From positions 6,439,609 to 6,503,608 of the forward strand of contig JAGGNK010008337.1 of NCBI GenBank assembly GCA_017590115.1: DNA of 64,000 nucleotides. The letters run 5' to 3'. The position numbers and the translations under genes are program-made. The DNA comes from Montifringilla adamsi (taxonomy: Eukaryota > Chordata > Aves > Passeriformes > Passeridae). Positions 12,046 to 22,259 of this stretch are shown here, in pieces. The notes beneath the pieces are model-generated. The model made no database searches and had not been told where the DNA came from. It worked only from the letters and a program-made list of their open reading frames with translations. How positions within the stretch are numbered: position 1 is the stretch's first letter; every line of letters starts with the position of its first letter.

Positions 12046-14877
12046 CATGCCCTGAGTCAGAGGAGTTGCAGCGGTGTAACCTGTGGGGCAATTTGGACTC
12101 TGTCAACTTTGGAGGTTGAAAGCTTCCCGGGACCTTCTGCTGGTTGCTTGTACAGCTACCCATAGTTGAACCTCTGCAGCAGGAGCAACTTCCAAAGGGT
12201 TTTCCAAGGCTTGATGGTTTGGGAGCACTGACGGACAAAATGCAGCTGCAGATAAACACAGAGGGACTGAAAGGAGAGGCCATGCTTGCTCCAACATAAT
12301 ACGATGTGATTGCAGCCATGGGGCTGTGCTGACCCCTGTGTGGGAGGAGATTCATTAGGTGCTAAGTGACAAATTACTTCTGTAGTGGTAAGACTTTCCC
12401 AAATAAAAAACGTGCGTTTTATTGAACCTTTCAGGAAGCATGTGAAAAACCTGAAAACAAAAGTTCTTGCTTTTTGACACATTCTTTCTAGAAAAGAAAC
12501 AGTACATATAAATCAGTCTTGTTCTTTCCTGGAATCGTAGGAATCATTCTGCTTCTATTATGCAAGCAAAATTAAAAAGTAGAAGTCCCTGTGAATTATT
12601 ACTTTATTTTCAACAGCTGTAGTAGATGCATTGCAGCCAAAAACCCATTTGAACTGTTTTTACTGTTTCTATAGAGAAGTGTGTGGTGCTGACTTATATT
12701 ATATGTTATTAAGAAGATTTTGGAAAATATTGGAAAGATGAACATTGTCAGGAAAACTTAATGAGAGAAACATAATTCTCTGAGAAGCCATTGAATGAAA
12801 GCTTGCAGTGGGGATGTTGGCTGGATAGCCAAAGAAACTTTTTTAGCAGTGGAAACTTTGGTAACAGGTTTTAGCTGTATGTCTCGAGTCTCTCAAACAT
12901 AATAACTGACATCCTGGAACGTGACTCATGTAAGGATTAGAATAGTTTAATTGTAGGTGTATTCTACAGTGCTAAAAAATTAAGCTGGAATAGCAGGCGG
13001 TAGATGACATTTCGTTCCTTTCAGTTTCTTCTGATAAGAACTCTCCTGATTTCTATAGCAGATATGTACTTTTTACTGCAGGGAAAGTGATGTTACCTGT
13101 TACAGGAGGTCTTCAGAAGCAGCTGTAGAAATATGTGAGGCTGGTTTTATTTGTTTCTTTGTTTAATAGTGAATTTCAGTCAGGGCAAGAATTAGGTAAA
13201 TATAGCAAGATTGGCGTTCTTTGCAACGTGTCTGCACACATTTATTATTACCATCATCATGTCTTTGTTAAAGGCAATGTATACATGGCAGTATTTGTTC
13301 TCTGCTAGCACCTTAGAGAGGCTAGGCAAGAGTTGTTCATCACTTGCAGATAATTTTGTTGTTGTTTTTTAAAGTTTTCCATTTTGTGCCTGTTGCTCCA
13401 ACCTTTCTGTGTCTCCAAACAAGCACTTCTTTGAAAATGGCTCCAAATTACTTTGTTTAAGAAAAAAAGGATTTTTTGTTCTGTTTTCCTTCATCTAATG
13501 TTCCAGGGTACTAGAACCAGACTTGGATGAGAAAAAGGCATGAGAACATCTCTCTAGGTCTTGGTTTCAATGATTCCTCAGTGACAGTACGGCAACTAAT
13601 CCTAAGATGAGTAACTAACTTAGTTAATTAGTTTGCTTTGATTTGATATGGGCAGCTATGCTGGATATGAAACTGTATTTTTTTTTTTCTTTAAAGAACA
13701 TTGCATTTTGACTAATGTAGAAGTACTTCTTGAGTAATGTAGAGGTACTTTTGAACATGGATCTTGGCAATGATGGAAAATCTGGTTTTCTGATGAAGGC
13801 AGTTTTACTGCAGTGTCAGGCAAAGCTGGCTGCAAATGCTTGAGGTGAAAATGGATGTTAAGTCCAAGGTGTTTGTAGAATATCTGATAAAGAAGAAAAC
13901 AAAGATAACTGTCAATTTTATGTAAAAGTCTCAAGAAAGTGATAAAAAAACCCAGCTGCAGGGAATTTGCTGTTTACAGACTTCTATTGAAGAGACAGAG
14001 GAAAATGACGTACGCAGGATAAATTAGGCATTTTCTGTATGTTACTGTTTATCTTGCTATATACCTTGTCCTGGAGCAGGACGTGGTTTGAGGTATCTGT
14101 TCTTTACTCATCAGAAATACCTGTGTCTCTCCTTTATGCTCTTACTTTGTTTCAAACATATTCTGATACAAGGTTTTTTTCCCACATATCTAAAGGACAG
14201 GTTTAGAAGCTTAGGCGTTCCTTCTGTTTCTGCCTAGGCACTGAAAGCAAAATATTTGGCATGACTCCAATTGTGCTAGCTTAATTTGAAGGACCATCTT
14301 GTATCACCATGCTCTGAAAATTGCTTTTCATAAGTGATTTATCAAGTTCTGGCCTGGGTAGCTGGATGGTTACAGTGCTGAGTCAATTAAGCCTGCTGAG
14401 GGAAATCCCAGCTCAATTGCACAAACCCTTTTACATCAGTGGAGCCAGGATTTCTCATCATCATCCCCAAAGGTCCCATGGCATAGAAAACAAGGAGAGA
14501 TAATCAGAAGTTGCATCAAAGTCTATTTAAGTTTCTCTGCAATGAAAATTTTAAATTAATTTGGTAATCACAAAGGAATACGGTTTATAGAATTATAAAT
14601 GCAGGATTGTAATTTCATAACCTATTCAATGCATTAGCTTTAGTAATTGTATTATTGTTTTATTTATTAGCTTGCATTTTCAAAGGTACTGCAAAGATAA
14701 AGATTGTGATTGCAATTTACAATAAGTGATTGTTTTTGCATTAAGTGTTTTCGGGTAAGGGAAGAGTAGCAAAGTTACTGAAACAATGGACAATCTCTTG
14801 TGAAACATCTTCTACTGTGGTTCTATGTATATTTAGGAAGCTCAATGCTAATAATTCCCTTTATGTTTTTCTTACAG
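12046..14877. other. Unannotated non-coding stretch
   Basis: Unique sequence, somewhat GC-richer to about 12360 and AT-rich afterwards, with T11 at 13678-13688. No gene, transposon or strong regulatory motif was recognised. Confidence 0.55.
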
Positions 14878-14907
14878 CTAATTCCAGTCTTCTTGGAGGT
14901 GGAGGAG
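14878..14907 (+). CDS. Candidate 30-nt microexon
   Basis: Seen: a TGCTAAT branch-point-like sequence, a pyrimidine-rich tract ending TTTTTCTTACAG, 30 bases, then GAG|GTGAGT, close to the ideal donor. The length is ten whole codons. Frame 0 reads LIPVFLEVEE; another frame reads NSSLLGGGG. Frame 0 joins without a shift to the candidate exon at 17278-17385, placing a Leu/Val strand just ahead of an Ig-type Cys. A TGC about 30 bases upstream of the exon would suit a neuronal microexon, but that is inference. Such pairs of splice sites also occur by chance in 64 kb, so this is only a candidate. Confidence 0.3.
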
Positions 14908-16483
14908 GTGAGTCTTTACATAATGCTGAATTCATTCTTAAATAAACATGAAATATGTGCTGGACCAATGCAGAGGTTAGTTGGTTATAAAAGAATATAA
15001 GTTCAAAGGTTGGAAATATAAGTTTCTTAGATGGAGAAATTCACCAAAGTCCATAATCTTTTCTATTATCAAGAGGTAAGGTTTGCAACTGCTGCTGAAT
15101 TTGGTTTCAACTCTGGCTCAAAGTAGGGGCTGACACGTATATGAGGCTGACTAAAACATAAAGGAACTGCTGAACTGCTTTATGCTGTGTTGTGTTTTTA
15201 TATATTTAGGCTTTTTCAATTACCCCAGGGGAATCTCAAATGTATGATTAATAAACAATTTTACTATTTTAACAGAAATGTGGCAATATTAAAATACAGT
15301 GAAATGTAATTTTAGTAAATGATTGTGGCTTTATCTTTGTACTTTTTTTAAAAAAAATATTGTTATGGTTTAAACTTCGTTACTTACATTACTCTTCTTG
15401 CCAGAATAGTCAAGTAGATCTCAATATAAATCTTTGGTGCAAGTCAGAGACGCTACTAACATGTCTACTGCTAAGGCAGGGATGCTCAAGTAGATATAAT
15501 TGGATTGCTTCCAAATACATGGATGCTGGTTTATTTTAGTAGATTGAGCTATTTTACTTTTGGTATTTCTGTAGTACTGTGGCTGTAAAATCTACGTGAG
15601 TGATAACAATTCAGGAAAGACAAACCCATAAAGAGCTTCCTCTCAGTTTCAGCGACTTCCCCTGCCACCCAGAGGGAAGTAAGAGAGCTCGGTTCTGGAG
15701 ATTTCACAGCGCAGGAGCAATACAGGCAGCAACTAATGCTCCTTCCTGGTGGGAGTTAAAAGAACTCTATGATCAGAAATTACATATGTAAGGGTAAAGG
15801 AAAGGGCTCTGTAAAAAGACAGGAGATCTCTGTTGCTTGTGAGGCTGCAGGCTAAGTCATCAGAGCTTTTGTTTTAACTGAACAGGCAGCTCTTATTTTG
15901 GACTATGAGAAGGTGCTTGACAACTAAATAAAATCATCTAAATAAAACCATCATGTTTCTCAGCTGTGTGTCTGGACATTAAAGTACAGGGCAGCCTTAC
16001 CTGTTAATCCTGTTGGATTAATGTGTTTCTTTTGATTTGAGTTAGTTGTTTGCAGTATACCAAATTTTTCTTTGTTTAAAAGATAATCCTTTAGGAGGTA
16101 ATCCTTCGCTAGCTGTTCCTGTTTTTGCAGAGCTGTTCCTGTACCTCCCCTCCAGCACTTGCTCCCAGCTGGTAACATCGAAAAAAAATATAAATCAATG
16201 CAAATGTTCAAATTCTAATCAGGTTCCCAGTACACTGCTGCTGCTGAAAGGATTTGGCTATTAACTTTCCGTGTTATTTATTCAGCTGGACTGTACTTCA
16301 GAAGTTGATGTCTGTTCAGTGTGGCCCTTGATAATGTGGCTCTCCCTCTGCAGCAGATGGGATCAGCCCGTGCTGTGGGTCAAATTAGGGTTTTCCATGT
16401 ATTTTATGTGTTAAAAGTGGCAATTAAAAAGATGTTCTCTCCCCTCATGGCAGGCTGAGATGATGGCAGTCCAATGTGCTGCT
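14908..16483. other. Unannotated non-coding stretch
   Basis: AT-rich unique sequence. Nothing recognised beyond short A/T runs near 15345-15360. Confidence 0.55.
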
Positions 16484-16512
16484 CCCCCTTCTCCCCTCCC
16501 TCCCTCCCTCCC
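16484..16512 (-). repeat. (CCCT)n tract, G-quadruplex-type on minus strand
   Basis: C-tracts at 16484-16488, 16493-16496, 16498-16500, 16502-16504, 16506-16508 and 16510-16512. The last five are separated by single T. The minus strand therefore has five G-tracts with one-base loops, the most stable type of parallel G-quadruplex. The plus strand could form an i-motif. Confidence 0.85.
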
Positions 16513-17277
16513 TTCTCCTGCCCTGACATCCTTTGGGGCTTTTACTGTCATTTTAAAAAATCCTTTGGGGTTAAAAAGTGCCTTTGGGGTTATGGGGAAG
16601 CTGCTGTGGGGTTTGGGCATGCAGTGGGTTCCTCTGGGTACGAGCTGCTGCAGCCCCCATGGCCAGAACCCCAGTCCCACATCCGCTGATCTCTGGTGGA
16701 AGGATAACAATGTGCCCTCTTGCTTGTGGTGCTGGAAAAATCCCAAATCTGACAGTTCTTTTGCTTAGAGGGTGACTGCTCATGGCTGAGGGGCTGCGTG
16801 TGTGGAGGTGCCATCCACCGCCCATGGGTAGGGTGATGTCCTCAGGGCACACTTGCTTGGGGTTTCCAAATTTTCTGAATAGAAATCCTGAAAGTTTCAT
16901 TGTCAAAGCACTCTAGATTTTGAACAGGTGCCACAGGATGCATGTTTTGAGAAGGGAAAAGTGTGTGCAGTCTGCAGGCCAGATCCTGCTCAGGGGTACA
17001 CAACATGGAGGCAGCCCTGGGCAGCCACCCACCTGCCACAGGCACATGGAGCCTGGAGACCCTGGCTTTTGGAAAAATGGCTTGGTACTCTCCACAGGTA
17101 GTTTACTGTAGAAGAAATTGTTTGATTCCCAGTGGAATGGTTGTGGATTTTAAATTCTGGGTGTATTTTTTCTTTTATCCGGAAGAAAGTGATGGTAGCA
17201 CTCCGTGTGAAATATTGATAGTGAATTATTAAAACTTTATTATATACGTAAACACCAAAGCCTTCTTTTGATTGCAG
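16513..17277. other. GC-richer non-coding patch
   Basis: From about 16440 to 17060 the sequence is clearly richer in G and C than its surroundings. CCTTTGGGG occurs three times (16530, 16562, 16581). Several overlapping 60-110 codon frames on both strands are what such composition produces by chance. No transposon family was recognised, though an old decayed repeat is possible. Confidence 0.45.
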
Positions 17278-17385
17278 ATCCTGAATATTTATGATAATGC
17301 ACAATACCAGTGTAGTTTCTCCAATAATGGGATTCAGATCTCCTCGGTAGTGCTTGTTAATTTAATCTCTCTGTCACTGCTGGAG
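17278..17385 (+). CDS. Candidate exon encoding part of an Ig-like domain
   Basis: Seen: a strong acceptor (CCTTCTTTTGATTGCAG), 108 bases open in frame 0, then GAG|GTATGA. In-frame stops lie immediately outside both ends: TGA two codons before the exon, and TGA in the second intronic codon after it. The open frame thus fits the splice sites closely. The 36 residues include ILNIYDNAQYQCSFSNNG, and D-N-A-Q-Y-Q-C matches the D-x-A-x-Y-x-C signature before the second cysteine of Ig domains. SSVVLV could be the following G strand. The tail (NLISLSLLE) is unusually hydrophobic for an Ig linker, which lowers confidence. An open 36-codon run alone is not rare. The parent gene was not recognised. A decayed exon or chance match remains possible. 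Confidence 0.35.
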
Positions 17386-20193
17386 GTATGAATACATGTC
17401 TTAGTTTTACAGACAAGGAAAACTGGAAATTTCTGCTTGTCCAAGCTTATGCAACAGGTGTTGTGATTTTGAGCTGCTTTTGATTTGTTCTGTATTTGAA
17501 ATCTTTTCAGAACTAACCACAAATTAATTGGAAATAGTTATTTGCACATGCTGATCAAATGTTTGCAAATCACTTTCCCTGGATGTTAAAACCATTCTCT
17601 TGAAGAAACCTGCTAAGAAGCCCAATGGGTAACATTGTGGGTGAACATGGTGCACTTGCTTGCAAGTTCAGGGGCTACTTTTGGTTTTGGATGGCTGCTT
17701 ATCTTCCATGTGTCACCTTTGAGCCACATCAGGGCGTCCCTGTACTTCGATTTCCCAGAGCTGGAGCAATAGTTTGTTCTTGCATTCCCCATTTAAATGC
17801 TGTCTGTTCATTTTCATGACCATTTGGAATGAAGAGATAAAAGCAAAAAAGATACCAGAAACAATTTTTCACAGAGCTGTTAATCATAAAATCAAGAAAC
17901 CCACAATGGAGTCTTTAGTTAACTATAGATGTTGAAGGGTTTTTTCTGCTTTTCAAATAACTCTGAAGTTTCCAGGATTTCATTATGAGTTTGGTGAGTG
18001 AGCCTTTTTTCTTTTTCATTCTTTACTGTTTTTAATAATTGATTTTTAATTAGGAGGCATATTTCACTTTCAGGTCTAGATTTATCACACATTCAGCATC
18101 TCACTGCTAATAACTTGCATGGAGCATTATAACTTATTTGTGCATCATGTATTATTCGTCCCATTATGTTCAACACTGCAAGGGTGAAAAATTTTTAAGA
18201 AAATTACCTGCATTTGGAGGGAGTGAACAAAAACTTGGTATTTTGAGGAAAAAGTAAGCTCTTTTAAAAATGTGTCCTGAATTTTGACTTCAGAAATCAA
18301 AGTGCCCTATTTTGCTTGGCAGTCTTTTTTCTTTACACTCTTTTACATTTCTGTCGAGGAATTAAAGCACATGATTTCATATATTTTATTCAGGCAAAGT
18401 GAGCAAGAGCTGAGATTTGTCCTCCCTTATGGCTTTGGGTAGTCTGTGGGGATTTTTTTTTGGTATTGTGCTCTGCTGTTCCCAGAGTATTCAGTTATTT
18501 TCCTCATGGTTCATTTCTCCTGTACTTGATTTGCTGACTGTAATCATGTTCTTGTTGCATGCTGATTTCTGCATTGGCTTGATTTCATTGACCTTAAATT
18601 GAGGGTATATTTAATTTTGGATTTATTTTTTTTTTATCTCCCTAGGATTTTGTTGCCTATGCTAGAATTTGAGAAGGAGACATCACCTTTAATGTGTTCT
18701 ATTATGATCATAGTTTCTTTCAGCTCTTTACTTAAAACTGGTAATTTTGTCTTTACAAACTCGGAGAGAGGACAGGTTATATTTGTAGTCTCTTGGAAGC
18801 ATCATTTGGACCCAGTTTAAGCTGATTGCTCCAGAAGATCTGTCTGATTTTTCTGTTTCTCTCCATCTCTCTCTTTTTTTTTAATATTTTTTTTTTAATT
18901 TTTTTTAATTTTATTTTTTGGCCAATGTAACTAATTTTTTTTCCTAGGGCATTTGCAAGCATGGAAAAAAAATTAATTCCCATATAGCCATAAGTATTTT
19001 AGCATCTCTTAAATGTAGAGCAGACCTACCTGTCTGCCCTGCCAAGGTATAGTTTGTAGGCAGTTTTAAGCTATTCTTATGGCATGGGGAACTTGTGTTC
19101 ATGGTCACAGCAGGGAGCTGGGTTTCTCTGTACTGCATTGCATAGGCACCATTTTGAACTTGGGATTTGCTGCTTTTATGTTATAATAGTAACACAAAAA
19201 AGTATTTTCTCCCGAAAGAAATTAGCAGACTGACTTTTATCCTGGAGTTGTGTCCCTTCCAATGTGTCAACTGCTGTTTGCCAGCCACCCTGTCTATTTT
19301 TCAATTAATTTTGAGCTACTGAGCTAAAAAATCCAGTGATTATCCAGTCAGTAGTGTCAGGAAGGAGCAGCTGACACAAATATCTTGACATCCCTCCCCT
19401 TAGCCAGGGAAAAATTTTTATTCTCACAGCTGTGTCTTAGGTACATTACTAGCCATGTCCAGCCATCTTCTGATAGTTAAATCTCTAGCAAAAAAAAAAA
19501 AAAAAAGGAGGCTTTGCACTTTTTTAATAGCAACTTGACATCAGTTTACTGAATGTATATTAATGACACTGAGAAGTGAAAGTTGTACAAGAGAAAATTG
19601 GAGGCAGGAATGAGAAGTTGCAGAGCACCCTGTAGCAATATAAATAACAACAGAAGACTTTGAATACCAGACTTGCCCTACACTCGCCCATTTAAAATGT
19701 GTAACAGGAAGAAGACAAGCCTGTTTTGTCCTAAACCAGGACTAGATGCTCTCTGTTTTGGATTTCACAGGGCTTGGGTTTGATATTTACATAATTTAAA
19801 TACAAGAGAAGCAGGGGTTTAAATCCAAAGTTCAAATTTGTGCACGACGTGCGCATAACATGAAATGCAACCTGTGAGAGGGAGAGGAAAGAGTTTGGGA
19901 AAGGAGCACTGGCAGGATTCTTTCATCAAGAAAATAAGCATTATTACTTGCTATTTTTTATGTCAGTCTGTTGGCATGTTCTTGTATCATGTCAAATGCA
20001 TTTGTCAGATTGGGGCGTGCTCACAACAAATGGCTCCATGGAACAAACGTGCTTCATTTGGGAATTCAGCTACCTTCAAAAGCTTTCAGTTGCTTTGTAC
20101 ACTGCATTGTCATAGCCTAGGTATGTAGATAATGGCTATGAAGGTACAAAGATGTTCCTGGTGAATAATGATCATGAGGAGAACTGATAATTT
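17386..20193. other. Unannotated non-coding stretch
   Basis: AT-rich unique sequence. It contains T10 at 18626-18635, a T-rich AATTTT-type tract at about 18874-18930, and A17 at 19490-19506. Hydrophobic short frames at 18417-18820 come from the T-rich composition. No exon following 17385 was identified. Confidence 0.55.
18874..18930 (+). repeat. T-rich low-complexity tract
   Basis: T9 and T10 runs followed by repeated (T)7-8-AATTTT units. Simple low-complexity DNA. Its Lys-rich minus-strand translation is an artefact. Confidence 0.85.
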
Positions 20194-20215
20194 AAGGCAA
20201 ATGGCCATTTGCCTT
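20194..20215. repeat. Perfect 22-bp palindrome
   Basis: AAGGCAAATGG is followed directly by its exact reverse complement, with no spacer. The symmetry stops exactly at these ends. The palindrome holds two E-boxes (CAAATG and CATTTG) and a central ATGGCCAT like a double YY1 core. About 0.015 such perfect 22-mers would be expected by chance in 64 kb of random sequence. Its function is unknown. Confidence 0.95.
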
Positions 20216-21989
20216 TGTTGCTAATTAATCCTTTTTGCTAGAAGATTGCTGCTACAGTTCTGTAGGGTTGTTAAAGTGTTTTATCTCCTTTTACTATTTG
20301 CATGCTGTTCTTTTTCATCTCTGTAAATAGAGTGGGTTTGAGAGGGCTGTATCCACAAATTCCCCCACTGTGACTGTGTATCAGCCAATTAAAATGTTAA
20401 TATTTATGTATTTTTTCTGCACCTCTGTGATAGTTCCATTGGTAGGCCAGTAGCTCAGGGTAGACTGTAACCCTTTTAAGGTGTATTCAGCCCAAAATCT
20501 TGTTATTCGTGAGGTTTTTGTTGTATCAGATCAAAGCAAATAGATTTCTTAGTAATTTAACATCTTTTATAGAATTTATTCAAACTTACTATGCAAGCAA
20601 AGTCTTTCTTTGCAGGTCAGTTATTGTTGAAATCTCTCTCTCTCTCTCTTTCTCTGTATATGAGTTTAGTTTTAGGTTTTGCCTTCTGTTATTGCTGTGG
20701 AGTTTTAGTTCAGCTTTAAATGAATTAGTGGATTTTCTCATTTTGTAGTGCATCGAGAGATATAATGATGAAAGCTCTATAAATAAATAAGCACAGTTTA
20801 TTTCAAAGGACCCTTAACATAAACTGCTCTGGCTGTATTTAAAATGTGTGCTCTACTCTAGTTTCTTTTTTGTTTTTGTTAAAATATGATATATATTTTG
20901 CTCTTTGGCTAAATAGGGTGCCAGCTTCCTTTCTCCAGTCTTTTTATACGATCTTATGGGTAATAATCATAAACAGGAAGTCTGTAGATTGATTTTAAGT
21001 ATTTCTCAGTTGTTGCCTAATTGTATCCTGCTAATTACTCTTTCCGAGCAGTTAGTTAAAAATAAATAAATAACTCTTATTTATAGGAATTGATACAGCT
21101 ATACTATAAGCTATCAGTTTGGGTTTTTGTTTTTTTTTTTTTTTTTAATACATGTTCAGCCTGTGATTCTTTAAAGGGGTGCTCCTGTTCCAGCTGGTGA
21201 TACAGAAACATGACTGTTTCATTCATGAAAATAAGATTTAGTCCATCCAGTCATACTCACTGCTATCCTCAGCTTTTTAATACTGCTGCTGCGTTGCCTT
21301 AATTGGGCATGTTTTATATTTCACTCCTCAGTTACTGAGTGCTGAGTCCACAACACTCTGAACTCACACTTAATTGGGAGGTCTTTTTCTGTCTCAAATA
21401 GACCATTGCACTAACTCTCCTCATTTTGTTTAATTTCATTATGGGGTAATTACGGTGTTATGTACTCAAAAGTAAAGCATGAAGATACACACTGTCTGCT
21501 CTCTATCTATGCGTTACTTTCATATACATATATATGGGCATGTTACTATAGGTGTTTTTTATGTGATCTTGCAATTGCTTCATGACGTTAGATTCAGTAT
21601 GTGTGTACATAAATGTATAAAAATAGGACATTAATTTTTTTAGACTGGGACCTTTAGTTCATGGTCATTGAAAACTTGAGGCACTCTTGATATAAATCCA
21701 AGGTGAAAAGGCAGGTGGTTATGTAAGGAATGTATTTCTTTCCTTTTCCTTTTTGTTTCATCTTGGGGGACAGAACTCCAAATCTGGGAGAGAGATCACA
21801 AACCTTCCCTAAATGACAGACACCACGTGATGTATGAGGCAATTCACTGTCCATTTATTATGCCAATGCAAAGTGATCTGAAAATATAAACACTTTTTCC
21901 CCATACACACATACATGTATGTCTCACGTGTCTTGAATGTAGGAAACAATTTTTTCTCTTAACAAGGTGCTGCTCAGTCATTTTAGGAA
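20216..21989. other. Unannotated stretch with simple repeats
   Basis: (TC)8 at 20633-20648 and T17 at 21130-21146. Otherwise AT-rich unique sequence with no recognised gene or transposon. Confidence 0.6.
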
Positions 21990-22090
21990 CTCTGCCGAGG
22001 CTCTCTTCCCGTAGCTGAAGATGAGGGGCACAGTTTCCAAGAGAAAACGGGCTGGGAGTGCCGGAAGTGACGCACATCTCTGCGGGTTGC
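21990..22090. promoter_or_regulatory. CpG-enriched patch with ETS/CRE motif
   Basis: Six CpG in about 100 bases, in a region where CpG is otherwise scarce. At 22061-22072 lies CCGGAAGTGACG, a full ETS site (CCGGAAGT) fused to a CRE half site (TGACG). This combination is common in vertebrate CpG-island promoters. There is no TATA box. The patch is too short for a normal CpG island, so it could be a small or decaying promoter, an enhancer, or chance. Confidence 0.3.
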
Positions 22091-22218
22091 AGTGAGAATC
22101 AAGTTGAACATTTGAGTATATGTACCAGTCTATAGATGATGTTTTTTTAAAATTAAGCAGTTGGTTGGTTTCCTTAACGAAAAATCTGTAGATTGGGACA
22201 TCTGTCAAAGCTGTTCAG

Positions 22219-22258
22219 TTTCATGCCGAACAATTTTGACAGTGTCCTTTTTGCTGAG
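22219..22258 (+). other. Short exon-like segment with ATG and splice donor
   Basis: An ATG at 22223 opens twelve codons (MPNNFDSVLFAE) running straight into GAG|GTAAGA, a strong donor at 22259. The CpG/ETS patch lies about 150 bp upstream, where a first-exon promoter would be. Against this, the ATG context is weak (T at -3, C at +4), no product was recognised, and twelve codons carry little information. It could instead be an internal exon after TTCAG, but the pyrimidine tract there is poor. Confidence 0.2.
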
Positions 22259-22259
22259 G

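Noticed and set aside
11873..12355. 160-codon minus-strand open frame, the longest in the window
   Set aside because: It runs out of unique sequence into the CR1 3' end in a frame that is not the CR1 protein frame, and has no domain. A chance frame in a GC-richer patch.
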